From Candidatus Thorarchaeota archaeon (lineage in GTDB: Archaea > Asgardarchaeota > Thorarchaeia > Thorarchaeales > Thorarchaeaceae), in contig JAUWOU010000007.1 of the NCBI GenBank assembly GCA_030612005.1, forward strand, positions 1-52,008: a stretch of 52,008 bases of DNA. The letters run 5' to 3'. Below the pieces are notes generated by a model. That model was given only the letters and a program-made list of their open reading frames with translations. It made no database searches and was not told where the DNA came from. Made by a program: the position numbers and the translations under genes. The stretch's first letter is position 1. Every line of letters begins with the position of its first letter. This document shows, in pieces, positions 1-7,538 of this stretch.

Positions 1-67
1 GAGTTGATGTGGGGTTGTAGGCTAATGGATTCGCCTTCAACAATTCATCATCTTCTAGTTCTGTCAT
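1..67 (-). CDS. N-terminal fragment of an unidentified protein, cut by window edge
   Basis: Reading leftward from an ATG at 67 there are 22 codons without a stop up to the window edge. The peptide begins MTELEDDELLKANPLAYN, which looks like an ordinary acidic N-terminus. AT-rich sequence just upstream (70-100) could hold its promoter. The fragment is too short to assign a family, and it could be chance, but no in-frame stop and the codon choice favour a real gene continuing outside the window. Confidence 0.45.
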   Translation of the reverse strand, partial: MTELEDDELLKANPLAYNPTST

Positions 68-199
68 GGTATATTCTATTCAACAAATGTATAGATACTT
101 TACCAGAAAGTTAGAACTCAAACACCAGTATTGGAAATCAATATCTCAGGAGTATAGCATATTCGAGTAGCCAAAATCGCCCTATGACTGCTCAATCTG

Positions 200-331
200 A
201 TGAAAAACAAAGTCCATGTTGGACTTCTGACTTTGAAAAAGACTCATTTTGCAGTTGTTATACTTGAGAATGAAGAGGATCTTATGGGTTGGTCAGAGAT
301 GTCAAGTATAGATAGCTTATCGAGTAAATGA
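200..331 (+). pseudogene. 43-codon micro-ORF carrying a dispersed repeat, possible gene relic
   Basis: ATG at 200 opens 43 codons ending at TGA 329-331. Its start region encodes VHVGLLTLKKTHFA, and almost the same peptide (IHVGLLTLKKTHFA) is encoded on the minus strand near 6934-6973. Both reading frames run 25 further codons after HFA to a stop, ending SLSSK and SRSSTK. The DNA between the two conserved ends has diverged although the length is kept. No clear ribosome-binding site precedes the ATG. It may be a fragment of a gene family, a mobile repeat that happens to be open, or a real micro-protein. The equal length and shared frame argue against pure chance. Confidence 0.4.
215..254 (+). 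repeat. 40-nt dispersed repeat, copy 1 (inverted partner at 6934-6973)
   Basis: Positions 215-254 match the reverse complement of 6934-6973 at 39 of 40 bases; the core includes ACTTTGAAAAAGACTCATTT. Weaker similarity resumes around the stop codon of the micro-ORF (TAAATGAAAATC here and downstream of copy 2). The two copies lie in otherwise gene-free DNA 6.7 kb apart. Confidence 0.85.
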
Positions 332-551
332 AAATCATACACATTTCTTATATTCTTAAATGGAAATTATTTACAAATTTGTAAGGTTTCGATTATTCCG
401 CTTTTCCCTATATATTCTCATATCAAGGTCCAGTCGGTATAATAGAGAAAATGATAACCAAATGAACTTCTGGAGATAGGAATTGACTGTTCCTCAATAT
501 GTAACATTCTCCGATTTCAGTAGTGTATGATTATGAAATAAGGAATCAATT

Positions 552-1007
552 ATGGTGAGTATTATGGAGATATTTCCAACATTGGAAGATGCAAGAGCAG
601 CTGGTATGTATCTTGGAAGATTTGGTCAGTATCCTACGATATACAAACGTGGTGCTAAGGACTACATCGTTGTAGAGAAGGGAGCATGGCCCCCATCAAA
701 TTCATGGCCCTTTCTCAAATGGGATGGAATGAATTGGGTACCAGTATTAGCCAAGCTTGATACTATTGAACGGGCGCAGGAAGCCTCTGAACTTTTCTCA
801 CTTTTAGGTCATAATACTATCATAGTGGAGTTCCCTGGAATAACCTTTGATATCTTCTTCAGAGAAGCTCATGTGCCAACAGGAGCTTGGATAGTAAGTG
901 AATCAGATTCTAACTATTTTGTTAGATACATGAAATCTCCTGAAACCAGTGAAGATGCCGATGATTCCGAATCTGAAAGCATAGACATTGAGATTGTCCC
1001 TGTATGA
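552..1007 (+). CDS. Unknown protein with duplicated small alpha/beta pattern
   Basis: A 151-residue soluble protein I do not recognise. Two similar stretches, TLEDARAAGMYLGRFGQYPTI (about 10-30) and TIERAQEASELFSLLGHNTI (about 71-90), suggest an internal duplication of a helix plus strand, each followed by a Phe/Trp-rich segment. The last 20 residues are acidic and probably disordered (ETSEDADDSESES). An AAGGA motif 7 nt before the ATG supports the start; a second Met at residue 5 is possible. It is a stand-alone gene converging with the flavin reductase, with 2 nt between the stops. No signal peptide or membrane segment is seen. The function is unknown. Confidence 0.7.
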   Translation: MVSIMEIFPTLEDARAAGMYLGRFGQYPTIYKRGAKDYIVVEKGAWPPSNSWPFLKWDGMNWVPVLAKLDTIERAQEASELFSLLGHNTIIVEFPGITFDIFFREAHVPTGAWIVSESDSNYFVRYMKSPETSEDADDSESESIDIEIVPV

Positions 1008-1009
1008 TA

Positions 1010-1546
1010 TCAGAGAAGTTTCTTGCCGAGTGTCCAATATTGACCATTCAGAGGAAGATATGTGAACAGATTAGCCTTTGAGGCGTCAAATCGTCCCTCT
1101 TCATCAAGAACAGACTCGTCAATATGAACAGCGAGCACATCAGCAATGAACAGATCATGCGCACCAAGAGGAACTATCTCTCGGGTCTTACATTCAATGC
1201 TTATGGGACATTCTTGAATCATTGGTGCCTTGATTTTTGAAGCTGGTTCAGGAGTAAATCCGCATTCAGAGAACTTGTCATACTCGCGTCCTGATTTGTT
1301 ACCTGCAAAGATAGTACCATCAATCTGGTCTGCTGATGGTATATTCAGAACATACTCTCCAGCATCTTTCACAAGATTATAGCTGTGTCTTTCAGGACGT
1401 ATTCCAATGACCATGGTAGGAGGTTTGCTACAGACATTAGCAGCCCATGAAAGGGTGATTATATTGGGTCTATCCGGTCCGGATACGCTCAATAGAACAA
1501 TAGGGCAAGGGACCATTGCAGTAGTTGGATTCATCTCTCTTTTCAT
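1010..1546 (-). CDS. Flavin reductase-like (flavoredoxin) FMN-binding protein
   Basis: The 178-residue protein matches the flavin-reductase-like split-barrel family (flavoredoxin type), cytoplasmic proteins that bind FMN and pass electrons from NAD(P)H or reduced partners. Typical marks are the N-terminal CPIVLLSVSGPDRPNIITLSW segment (about 14-34), GIRPERHSYNLVKDAGEYVLNIP (about 48-70) and the central FAGNKSGREYDKF motif. The C-terminus FTYLPLNGQYWTLGKKL is also typical. Length equals the usual 170-190 residues. The electron donor and acceptor cannot be read from the sequence. It is monocistronic and divergent from serA, with about 95 nt between the start codons. Confidence 0.85.
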   Translation of the reverse strand: MKREMNPTTAMVPCPIVLLSVSGPDRPNIITLSWAANVCSKPPTMVIGIRPERHSYNLVKDAGEYVLNIPSADQIDGTIFAGNKSGREYDKFSECGFTPEPASKIKAPMIQECPISIECKTREIVPLGAHDLFIADVLAVHIDESVLDEEGRFDASKANLFTYLPLNGQYWTLGKKLL

Positions 1547-1640
1547 AATCTGTGAATGTACATACTCAGTTAAGAAAATGTCGGGTCACCAAGTTTAAGA
1601 TGAATCTACGAACCGCTGTGCACATCACACCTATGAGGTA

Positions 1641-2558
1641 ATGCTAATGAAACGCGTACTTGTAGCGGATCCAATTGCAGAGTCGGCTGTGGCCAAGATT
1701 AAGGCAGCAGGACTTGAAGTTGTGGCGAGAGATTATGATGCAGATGGACCAATTGAGGAACAGATCAAAGGGTTCGACTGTGTAGTAGTAAGAAGTGCCA
1801 CTAAGATTACCAAAGAAGTAATTGAGGCATCTGATAATCTAAAACTAGTAGTCAGAGCTGGGGTTGGACTTGACAATGTTGACATAGAAGCTGCAAAAGC
1901 TAAAGGAGTCATTGTTCAAAACACTCCGGAGGCACCAACGGTCTCAGTGGCTGAAATGGTGTTTTCATTGATGTTCTCACTTGCTAGGAATGTCACCCAA
2001 GCAGATAGCTCAATGAAAGATGAACGCTGGGAGAAAAAGAAACTCAAGGGTACTGAATTATGGAATAAGACTATTGGGATTGTAGGATTTGGAAGGATAG
2101 GTCAGGAAGTTGGAAAAAGAGCAAAGGCTTTCGACATGGATGTTCTTGCCTATGATGTCATCGATATCGATGATGTCTGTAAAGAGGTGGGAGCCAAAAG
2201 AGCTGATCTGAAAACCATTATTGAGCAATCTGATTACATTTCACTCCATGTTCCTTTACTACCCCAAACTAAAGGGATGATGGGAGAAAAAGAATTCAAG
2301 ATAATGAAAAAGACTGCATTCCTTGTCAACACAGCCCGAGGTGGGGTAGTAGACGAGAAAGCACTTCTGAATGCGTTAATAGAAGGCGAGATTGCAGGTG
2401 CAGCTTTAGATGTCTTTGAGAAAGAACCACCTGTAGACTGGCAGCTTGTAAAACATCCCAAACTTATAGCGACTCCACACCTAGCATCATCAACAGGAGA
2501 AGCTCAGGTTCGAGTTGGAGAACTCACTGCACAGAAGGTCATTGATGGTCTGAAGTAA
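1641..2558 (+). CDS. serA: D-3-phosphoglycerate dehydrogenase, short form without ACT domain
   Basis: This 305-residue NAD-dependent D-2-hydroxyacid dehydrogenase most likely oxidises 3-phosphoglycerate to 3-phosphohydroxypyruvate, the first step of serine synthesis. The N-terminal substrate domain has [16 protein letters not shown] (about 70-85). The Rossmann motif GFGRIG lies at 149-154. The catalytic triad fits Arg233 (NTARGG), Glu262 and His280 ([10 protein letters not shown]). It stops after the catalytic domain, as many archaeal forms do, so serine inhibition through an ACT domain is absent. The start at 1641 follows GAGGT at 1634; Met3 (1647) is an alternative. Other hydroxyacid dehydrogenases such as glyoxylate reductase are possible, but the [15 protein letters not shown] segment favours SerA. 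Confidence 0.87.
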   Translation: MLMKRVLVADPIAESAVAKIKAAGLEVVARDYDADGPIEEQIKGFDCVVVRSATKITKEVIEASDNLKLVVRAGVGLDNVDIEAAKAKGVIVQNTPEAPTVSVAEMVFSLMFSLARNVTQADSSMKDERWEKKKLKGTELWNKTIGIVGFGRIGQEVGKRAKAFDMDVLAYDVIDIDDVCKEVGAKRADLKTIIEQSDYISLHVPLLPQTKGMMGEKEFKIMKKTAFLVNTARGGVVDEKALLNALIEGEIAGAALDVFEKEPPVDWQLVKHPKLIATPHLASSTGEAQVRVGELTAQKVIDGLK

Positions 2559-2609
2559 TCTATCTGAAAGGACAAAGCGTTACACCTTTAAGCGAATGTC
2601 CTCGAGTTG

Positions 2610-2706
2610 GCTTGGTCACGGCATGCGTGCCGTACCAGACCATTCCTTTGTGTTGGCGGATCCGTCCGCACGGGATGTGGCCCTTAGGGGCTGAACCACA
2701 AACAAA
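2610..2706 (+). ncRNA. Candidate structured RNA, GC-rich with three hairpins
   Basis: Between serA and rpl15e lies a GC-rich island in AT-rich DNA. Hairpin 1 pairs 2618-2623 (ACGGCA) with 2628-2633 (TGCCGT) around a TGCG loop, extended by GGT/ACC. An outer stem pairs 2647-2652 (TTTGTG) with 2697-2702 (CACAAA). Inside it are hairpin 2 (GCGGA 2656-2660 with TCCGC 2665-2669) and hairpin 3 (GCCC 2680-2683 with GGGC 2688-2691), which makes a three-way junction. A TATA-like CCTTTAA lies near 2585-2591. rpl15e has its own TATA-like box after the island, so a separate RNA is more likely than a leader. I cannot match it to a named family. Confidence 0.5.
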
Positions 2707-2709
2707 GTG

Positions 2710-2718
2710 AATATATTA
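2710..2718 (+). promoter_or_regulatory. TATA box for the rpl15e - RNase P operon
   Basis: The motif AATATATTA is centred about 27 nt before the ATG at 2741. Archaeal transcription normally starts about 25 nt after the TATA centre, so the message would be leaderless or nearly so. The GGATGG at 2727-2732 could serve as an SD only if transcription starts further upstream. Confidence 0.5.
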
Positions 2719-2740
2719 CGACAAAGGATGGAAGCAGACA

Positions 2741-3325
2741 ATGCCTACAGCATACAAACACATGAATCAAAAATGGATAGAAGGGCAACAAGAACGCTCT
2801 GATATTGTTAGAAACCGATTGATAGTCTGGAGAAAGCAGAGTACTATGGTCAAACTAGACAGACCTACCAGACTAGGTCGTGCACGAAATCTTGGTTACA
2901 AGGCAAAGCAAGGCTATGTTATCGTGAGGATTATGACTGGTCGTGGACCACGTGAGAGACCAAGACCAAAAAAAGGTCGTAAGCCTAGTGGCATGGGTGT
3001 AACAAAATACACTCCTCAAAAATCACGACGCTGGATTGCTGAAGAACGTGTTGCCAGAAAATATGTGAATATGCGCGTCCTGAACTCATATTGGGTAGGA
3101 AATGACCACAAGTGGGTTTGGCACGAAGTAATTCTTGTAGACCCCAATCACCCAGTGATTTACAATGACCCAAACATCAATTGGATCTGTGACCCAACTC
3201 ACAAGGGTAGAGTCAGCAGAGGTCTTACTTCTGCAGGTAAAAGAAGCCGTGGTCTAAGAAAGAAGGGCCGAGGCGCCGAAAAGGTCAGACCTTCACTTGG
3301 AGCCAGAGGCAATGTTGCAAAATAG
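2741..3325 (+). CDS. rpl15e: Large ribosomal subunit protein L15e
   Basis: The 194-residue basic protein is the archaeal and eukaryotic-type eL15, a structural component of the 50S subunit. It has the family pattern throughout: RPTRLGRARNLGYKAKQGYVI (about 41-61), RGPRERPRPKKGRKPSGMGV (about 69-88), an RWIAEERVARKYVNMRVLNSYWVG block, and the C-terminal ARG- and LYS-rich tail around GLTSAGKRSRGLRKKGRG. Length is as usual. It is the first gene of a tight operon with COG1325, Rpp30 and Pop5, an arrangement common in archaea that ties ribosome and RNase P production together. Confidence 0.97.
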   Translation: MPTAYKHMNQKWIEGQQERSDIVRNRLIVWRKQSTMVKLDRPTRLGRARNLGYKAKQGYVIVRIMTGRGPRERPRPKKGRKPSGMGVTKYTPQKSRRWIAEERVARKYVNMRVLNSYWVGNDHKWVWHEVILVDPNHPVIYNDPNINWICDPTHKGRVSRGLTSAGKRSRGLRKKGRGAEKVRPSLGARGNVAK

Positions 3326-3354
3326 TGGAGATTTCTGAGCCTGAGGGAGCGGCT

Positions 3355-3813
3355 ATGCCGTTCATAAGTAAAATTGAAGCCCGTGCATATGCAAGGGCTA
3401 CTGAAATTACCGAGAGAGTATCTACTGCAATACTTGGTATCTTCCCAGAAAATATCAGACAGAATGTATCTATAACAGAAGAGAAGACCAAAGGACAATC
3501 TGGAGATTCAATTTCTATAGTATCTGGATTACTAAAGAATAGAGATGAATGTGAAATTACATTTGACTATATTCTCAAAAATTTGGAAAAGACTGACCGC
3601 CGTGCAATTAAACGCTCACTCGATCTACGATTGAATAGTAACAGCGTCTTTTTTCTTAGGATTGATAAGCAAGGAGCGTTTCTAGAGAAGATGAAATTGG
3701 CCAATAATACTGATGTCATAAGAGCTAGGTTTTACATTAGAGATAGACCACGTTGTAAGAAGAAAGATGCAATACTTATGATTGAGAAACGTCTACAAGA
3801 TGCGGAGGATTGA
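3355..3813 (+). CDS. COG1325-type RNA-binding protein (predicted exosome-associated)
   Basis: This 152-residue protein fits the archaeal COG1325 family, predicted RNA-binding proteins with a dsRBD-like fold and encoded near RNase P or exosome genes. The order rpl15e - COG1325 - rnp3 - rnp2 is the usual archaeal order and is the main support. The segment RDRPRCKKKDAI near the C-terminus is basic as expected. I chose ATG 3355, which follows GAGGGAG by 6 nt and gives the family-like start MPFISKIEARAYARATE. A GTG at 3325 that overlaps the L15e stop would add ten residues. Its biochemical role is not established; RNA processing with RNase P or the exosome is an inference. Confidence 0.75.
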   Translation: MPFISKIEARAYARATEITERVSTAILGIFPENIRQNVSITEEKTKGQSGDSISIVSGLLKNRDECEITFDYILKNLEKTDRRAIKRSLDLRLNSNSVFFLRIDKQGAFLEKMKLANNTDVIRARFYIRDRPRCKKKDAILMIEKRLQDAED

Positions 3814-3816
3814 GTT

Positions 3817-4506
3817 GTGTCAGTTGACCTAGGAGTTTTAGCATCCGATGCCACCGAGATTGATTCGTTTAGTGCTATGGCAAGCAAGCTAGGACTTACT
3901 GGATTTGCAATAGTTGGATTGCCTAATGAGCCATTCAAGACTCTTGCTGAAGGCATGATGGTATATAGTAGAGTGATTCTTCATGGAAAAAGTATCAATT
4001 CAGTTAGAAAACAGATAGACCAGATTAGAAGGAAGTCAATGATTGTTTCTGTTCCACTCAAATCCATAGAAGTAACCAATTGGGCTGCAGAAGATAAGCG
4101 TATAGACCTATTGACAATAGATCCATCACTGGAGAATCGTCTTAGAGATACTACCGCTCGCTTAGCTTCGATATCAAATACGAGCTTAGAGATTCAAATT
4201 GCGCCACTTCTCAAGTTATCCGGTCTAAATAGATCTAAGATTCTCAAACTATACCGAGAATCTGTTACTACAGCCATGGATGCAGGAATGGATGTAGTTC
4301 TAACTAGTGGAGCAATTCATCCGATGGGGCTGCGCTCATCAGTTGCAATGGCACATATTGGAATACTTCTAGGAATGGACCGATCTTATGCAGATCGCGC
4401 TGCAAGTGATTTTCCCAAGTCAATCATTGAGAGAAATATGAAAAAATTACAACCTGGCTTTGTTAATAGTGGAGTGGAAATTATACACAAGGGGGAGGAG
4501 CAATGA
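3817..4506 (+). CDS. rnp3: Ribonuclease P protein component 3 (Rpp30)
   Basis: The 229-residue protein is the archaeal Rpp30 homologue, a TIM-barrel-fold subunit that assists the RNase P RNA in removing tRNA 5' leaders. It starts with GTG (MSVDLGVLASDATEIDSF), shows the family segment around LTGFAIVGLP, and near the C-terminus GMDVVLTSGAIHPMGLRSS, the conserved end of the barrel. Length is within the family range (210-240). It starts 3 nt after the COG1325 stop and overlaps the Pop5 gene by 4 nt (ATGA), so translation is probably coupled. Rpp30 and Pop5 form a functional pair in archaeal RNase P. Confidence 0.9.
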   Translation: MSVDLGVLASDATEIDSFSAMASKLGLTGFAIVGLPNEPFKTLAEGMMVYSRVILHGKSINSVRKQIDQIRRKSMIVSVPLKSIEVTNWAAEDKRIDLLTIDPSLENRLRDTTARLASISNTSLEIQIAPLLKLSGLNRSKILKLYRESVTTAMDAGMDVVLTSGAIHPMGLRSSVAMAHIGILLGMDRSYADRAASDFPKSIIERNMKKLQPGFVNSGVEIIHKGEEQ

Positions 4507-4811
4507 AGAAAGTTAGAAAGAGATACTTGCTCTTCAAGCTTCATCGAGATGGCTCTCCAATAGAGGAAAAACATCTTAGTTTGACAATCTGGAAAAGTCT
4601 GCTCTCACTATACGGTGAAATTCAAGCGTCAGACTCAAAGCTATACTTGATAGACTTTGATGAATCATTAGGAGAGGGTATTCTTCAATGTAGTCTACCA
4701 TCTTTACAACAAGTAATCGCAGCAGCCGCAGTTATTGGTTCAATCAGTGGAATATCTGTTTCATTCGAACCAAAAAGGACTTCTGGAACTATCAAAGGTC
4801 TGAAGCGATAG
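4503..4811 (+). CDS. rnp2: Ribonuclease P protein component 2 (Pop5)
   Basis: The 102-residue basic protein is the archaeal Pop5 homologue, partner of Rpp30 in RNase P. The N-terminal KKVRKRYLLFKLH and the stretch GEGILQCSLPSLQQVIAAAAVIGSI (about 57-81) match the family's strand-and-helix pattern. It overlaps rnp3 by 4 nt and is preceded by GGGGGAGGAG, a strong SD within the end of rnp3. Its last 20 nt overlap, tail to tail, the end of the JAMM protease gene on the other strand. Confidence 0.88.
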   Translation: MKKVRKRYLLFKLHRDGSPIEEKHLSLTIWKSLLSLYGEIQASDSKLYLIDFDESLGEGILQCSLPSLQQVIAAAAVIGSISGISVSFEPKRTSGTIKGLKR

Positions 4812-5229
4812 AATTTCGATATTTTATTGAGATTTCATTAGCGTTCCCATCTTGTAGGATGTACGCCCTGGTAATCCATGACCCCGTTAATTTCGAAGCA
4901 ATAAGCCAGATAACAGGATTCAATCGCATGTTTCTAAGGTCTGTAGTAGAGGGTTCGGGTGGTGCTGGATGAGAATGATAAATTCCAACTAAAGACTCTC
5001 CTTGCGCCTCTGCTTCAATTAGTAATTTGTATTCATTTTCAGGATTCACAGAAAAAGCAGTCCGACTTTCTTTCGATTCATTTTCCATTAGTTCAACACG
5101 ATTTACCCACACAATGTCTTCTGAGATGATGCCAAAGAGTAACGCTACAGCTTCACTAAGGAGATTTGTTTCTGCGTGTTGTTGTAATCGTACAAAATCC
5201 TGTTCAAATATGTGCAGTTCATAGTGCAT
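4792..5229 (-). CDS. JAMM/MPN-domain metalloprotease
   Basis: This 145-residue single-domain protein has the zinc site of JAB1/MPN+ (JAMM) peptidases: Glu26 (SEAVALLFG), His85 and His87 (YHSHP), Ser94 and Asp97 (PSTTDL). The spacing between the second His and the Ser is six residues, one fewer than the classic pattern. Known members cut isopeptide or peptide bonds after ubiquitin-like proteins (Rpn11, AMSH) or after sulfur carriers. No ubiquitin-like gene is seen in this window, so the substrate is unknown; in archaea SAMP/ThiS-like or Urm1-like proteins are the likely targets. It lies directly downstream of the Lrp regulator, sharing the boundary base 5229, so the two are probably cotranscribed. 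Confidence 0.85.
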   Translation of the reverse strand: MHYELHIFEQDFVRLQQHAETNLLSEAVALLFGIISEDIVWVNRVELMENESKESRTAFSVNPENEYKLLIEAEAQGESLVGIYHSHPAPPEPSTTDLRNMRLNPVIWLIASKLTGSWITRAYILQDGNANEISIKYRNSIASDL

Positions 5230-5684
5230 TATGAAGCACCAGTGTTTGAGAAGACTGATTTGACCTCTTCAAGTACAATACAGGTTTCTGCATCCCCGAT
5301 GCCTTCAATACTACCAAGACGCTTTTCGAGGAATTGATAAAGTTCAGTAAGGTCATTCACAGTAATCATCATAATGAGCCCACACGCACCATCTAGAAAA
5401 TAGGCTTCATTGACTTCGTTGAATTTTCTGAGTTTCTTTGAGATAGCAGTTGCATATTTCATAGCGGTCTTTACACGAATTATGGCGCGGATGCTTTTTC
5501 CAATCTTCAGTGGATCCAATACCACTGTAAACCGTTTGATGTAACCTTCATCCCGCAATCGTTTCACTCGACGTCGTATTGTGACTTCTGTTCTCCCCAC
5601 AGCTTCAGCAATGTCACTAAAGGAACGCCTGCCATCCTCTTGAAGCATCGAGATAATCTCAGAATCAATATCATCCAGTTTCAT
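5229..5684 (-). CDS. Lrp/AsnC-family transcription regulator
   Basis: The 151-residue protein has the Lrp/AsnC layout. An N-terminal winged helix (about 1-60) starts LDDIDSEIISMLQEDGRRSF and has the recognition helix region TEVTIRRRVKRLRDEGYIKRF. A C-terminal RAM-type alpha/beta domain (about 65-145) contains AYFLDGACGLIMMITVNDL. Such proteins form dimers or octamers and control amino-acid and central metabolism genes. The ligand cannot be read here, and no operator was identified. The gene begins about 120 nt before the next leftward gene's stop and is followed immediately by the JAMM gene. Confidence 0.9.
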   Translation of the reverse strand: MKLDDIDSEIISMLQEDGRRSFSDIAEAVGRTEVTIRRRVKRLRDEGYIKRFTVVLDPLKIGKSIRAIIRVKTAMKYATAISKKLRKFNEVNEAYFLDGACGLIMMITVNDLTELYQFLEKRLGSIEGIGDAETCIVLEEVKSVFSNTGAS

Positions 5685-5806
5685 TGACGTTGGCCTCTAT
5701 CGGTTCTAGGTGATTGGCACGATGTTCGGTTTCGTGCATATAGAAGTTCTGATGTGTACGAACTCGGAAGGACTTGTATCTAAAATCGATTGGAAAAGTT
5801 ACATCA

Positions 5807-6625
5807 TTAGAGAACTCTTAATTCTTCTTTGAGAATTACATCTTCTTGTGGTAACATGATTGCATACAGTTCTATGTGCTCGATCAATCCTTTTGCATTT
5901 CGAATTTTCTGTTCTAGAAGCTCCTGTATCTGGAAAATCCCAGAAACATTGGTCATCATCACTTCGATTCGAACTGTTTTTTCCTCACCTTTGCGAATTT
6001 TCACATCTTGAATTGCCATAGCACTAGCTGAGTGTATGTTGACACTTCCAGCCTCGAATGGAATTCTTGCTCGCCCTTTTGTCATGTCTAAAGCATCTGC
6101 AATTCCTACAATTCCTCCTTCTATTGTCAATGGCGGTGCTACTACATCATGACAGTAAATTGCATGCATCACATGACTTCTGATGTGAACTTGCTTCCGA
6201 CGATCTTTTGGATAAACAATTCCTAGGATTCTATCAAGTATAGAAATTGCTAATATCACAGAGAATTCATCATGGTTTGTTCTCCCTACAACCATTCCAA
6301 TATCATGGAGATAACAACCTAACATTACTATTAATTCAGCATCATTCATGTCGCCAGTTTCTTCTTGGATAATCGTAGGTTTGAGCCCCTTGCTTAATTC
6401 CTTCAACAACTTGATTCCATTCAGGGTAACAATCAGGGAGTGTGTATGACCATGATCGGAGTATCCCATTCGATCAATTGCCATCCTATTACTATCTTCA
6501 AGTAATGTTTGAACTTCAATATCTTTCTCAATTTCATTAAATGCACGCATACAAATCTCATTATCTTTCAAGAGTCGACGGACTCTATCCTTCAGCGTGT
6601 TTCGCGGTCTTGTGCGCTTTGCCAT
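5807..6625 (-). CDS. HD-domain phosphohydrolase, archaeal type
   Basis: This 272-residue protein carries an HD hydrolase domain with H (HGHTHSL, about 58-64), the diagnostic HD pair in LGCYLHDIGMVVG (about 102-114), later HAIYCHD and a closing Asp in GIADALDMTKGR (about 175-186). The C-terminal 70 residues form an alpha/beta segment without a known motif. HD proteins cleave phosphoester or nucleotide bonds with bound metal; the substrate here is unknown. The N-terminus is rich in Arg and Lys (MAKRTRPRNTLKDRVRRL), which hints at nucleic-acid or ribosome contact. It appears monocistronic, with a 428-nt gene-poor region upstream. Confidence 0.82.
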   Translation of the reverse strand: MAKRTRPRNTLKDRVRRLLKDNEICMRAFNEIEKDIEVQTLLEDSNRMAIDRMGYSDHGHTHSLIVTLNGIKLLKELSKGLKPTIIQEETGDMNDAELIVMLGCYLHDIGMVVGRTNHDEFSVILAISILDRILGIVYPKDRRKQVHIRSHVMHAIYCHDVVAPPLTIEGGIVGIADALDMTKGRARIPFEAGSVNIHSASAMAIQDVKIRKGEEKTVRIEVMMTNVSGIFQIQELLEQKIRNAKGLIEHIELYAIMLPQEDVILKEELRVL

Positions 6626-7053
6626 TATTATTGTGCCACCTAATTCTATTTCTTAATTCAATTCTGGCTATCAGCAAATTAGGTAATAAATGAGATACCG
6701 GCACATAATATTGGCCAGACACTAATTCGGATTTCCCTCAGTCTATACTGAAACAATGAGCTGAGTCAGATTCTTTTTTCTTCTAATGATAGAAGTTATC
6801 CTCACTCATATGAACTAATGGGTTTGTCCCAAATTGTAAGAAAATTTGTAAGATTTTCATTTAGTACTTGAACGTGAATCTGTACACTCTCCAGACAGCT
6901 GATTGATAATATACATACGAAAACTACTCTTTTCTGCAAAATGAGTCTTTTTCAAAGTGAGAAGTCCAACATGAATTGTGAGAACTCTTCTGAGATCACG
7001 ATGATTCAACTTAATTTGTATGAGTTCATATACTTGTATCAATATGAAATATT
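6626..7053. other. Gene-poor region with dispersed repeat
   Basis: This region separates the HD gene from a TnpB relic. AT-rich DNA at 6680-6710 may contain the HD promoter on the minus strand (TCATTTATTA). The second copy of the 40-nt repeat is at 6934-6973 within a 61-codon minus-strand frame (6857-7042) that I treat as a relic rather than a gene. Confidence 0.55.
6934..6973 (-). repeat. 40-nt dispersed repeat, copy 2 (inverted relative to 215-254)
   Basis: The minus strand here matches 215-254 at 39 of 40 bases and encodes the same peptide HVGLLTLKKTHFA in the frame 7042 to 6857. Downstream on the minus strand TAAATGAAAATC recurs just as after copy 1, so the two copies share both ends of a roughly 120-nt unit with a diverged middle of equal length. 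Confidence 0.8.
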
Positions 7054-7460
7054 ATGAAAGGACTAGGTATGTGGACTAGGGTTCTTGAAAAAGCCCGACG
7101 TGCGCGACTGAAAGCCCTAGGGAAGTCCTTACTCTCCAAGAAGGAACCAACATCACGTTCTGGGGAGTCCGCGGCTGTTCACTTTGTCCAATCGGGCCTT
7201 GTCAGTTTCAGTGATGAAGCTAGCAGGAGTGATAATGACCCCGCCGTGGTAAGAACTGTGGAAACGCTCTCTGTTGCTGGAAGTGATGCGCCAGTATTAG
7301 AACAGGAGAAAGAAGCCAGGTCTTCAGGAGGGATCCCATCCCGATGATTGTTGACAAAGCTCTTGCTAAGTTTAGCATTTTCTCGAAAATGCTGGATGGT
7401 GGCGACACTGGCAGGAGAGGGGTGGAACATAGAAATTTCTTACAGTTGAGGTTCACTCAC
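7054..7460 (+). pseudogene. Remnant of the 3' end of an IS200/IS605-type tnpB element
   Basis: The open frame 7054-7347 starts KGLGMWTRVLEKA, which aligns with EKGLGRWLFSSTK in the C-terminal tail of the TnpB relic at 10400-11239; later EASRSD..VVRTVETLSVA aligns with FASTTDLAMERTVEIPSA. After the stop, GGGTGGAACA (7420-7429) and GTTCACTCA (7451-7459) recur at nearly the same spacing at the end of the other relic (10460 and 10426, minus strand). So this is the right end of the same element type, without RuvC or zinc-finger parts. The shared tail may be conserved mainly as guide-RNA (omega RNA) sequence rather than as protein. GC content is above the surroundings. Confidence 0.65.
7374..7393. 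terminator. Perfect 9-bp hairpin near the TnpB remnant end
   Basis: AGCATTTTC (7374-7382) pairs perfectly with GAAAATGCT (7385-7393) across a TC loop. It lies between the remnant frame and its right-end motif, so it may be part of the element's end structure or RNA, or act as a transcription terminator. Confidence 0.5.
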
Positions 7461-7538
7461 CAAAAGATGTAAGATTTGGTTATAATGGTATTAGGCAGGA
7501 AGATAGCATGCGGAAGAGCACACAAATCCCGTATCCCA

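Larger units (their letters stand above)
68..551. other. Long intergenic region
   Basis: This 484-base stretch has no convincing long gene. It holds the 40-nt dispersed repeat at 215-254 inside a 43-codon micro-ORF (200-331), AT-rich sequence at 340-420, and an SD-like AAGGA just before the gene starting at 552. No tRNA or obvious stable hairpin was seen. Confidence 0.6.

Noticed and set aside
6857-7042. 61-codon minus-strand ORF
   Set aside because: Its only recognisable part is the dispersed repeat shared with 215-254, and it lacks a ribosome-binding site, so I list the repeat rather than a gene.
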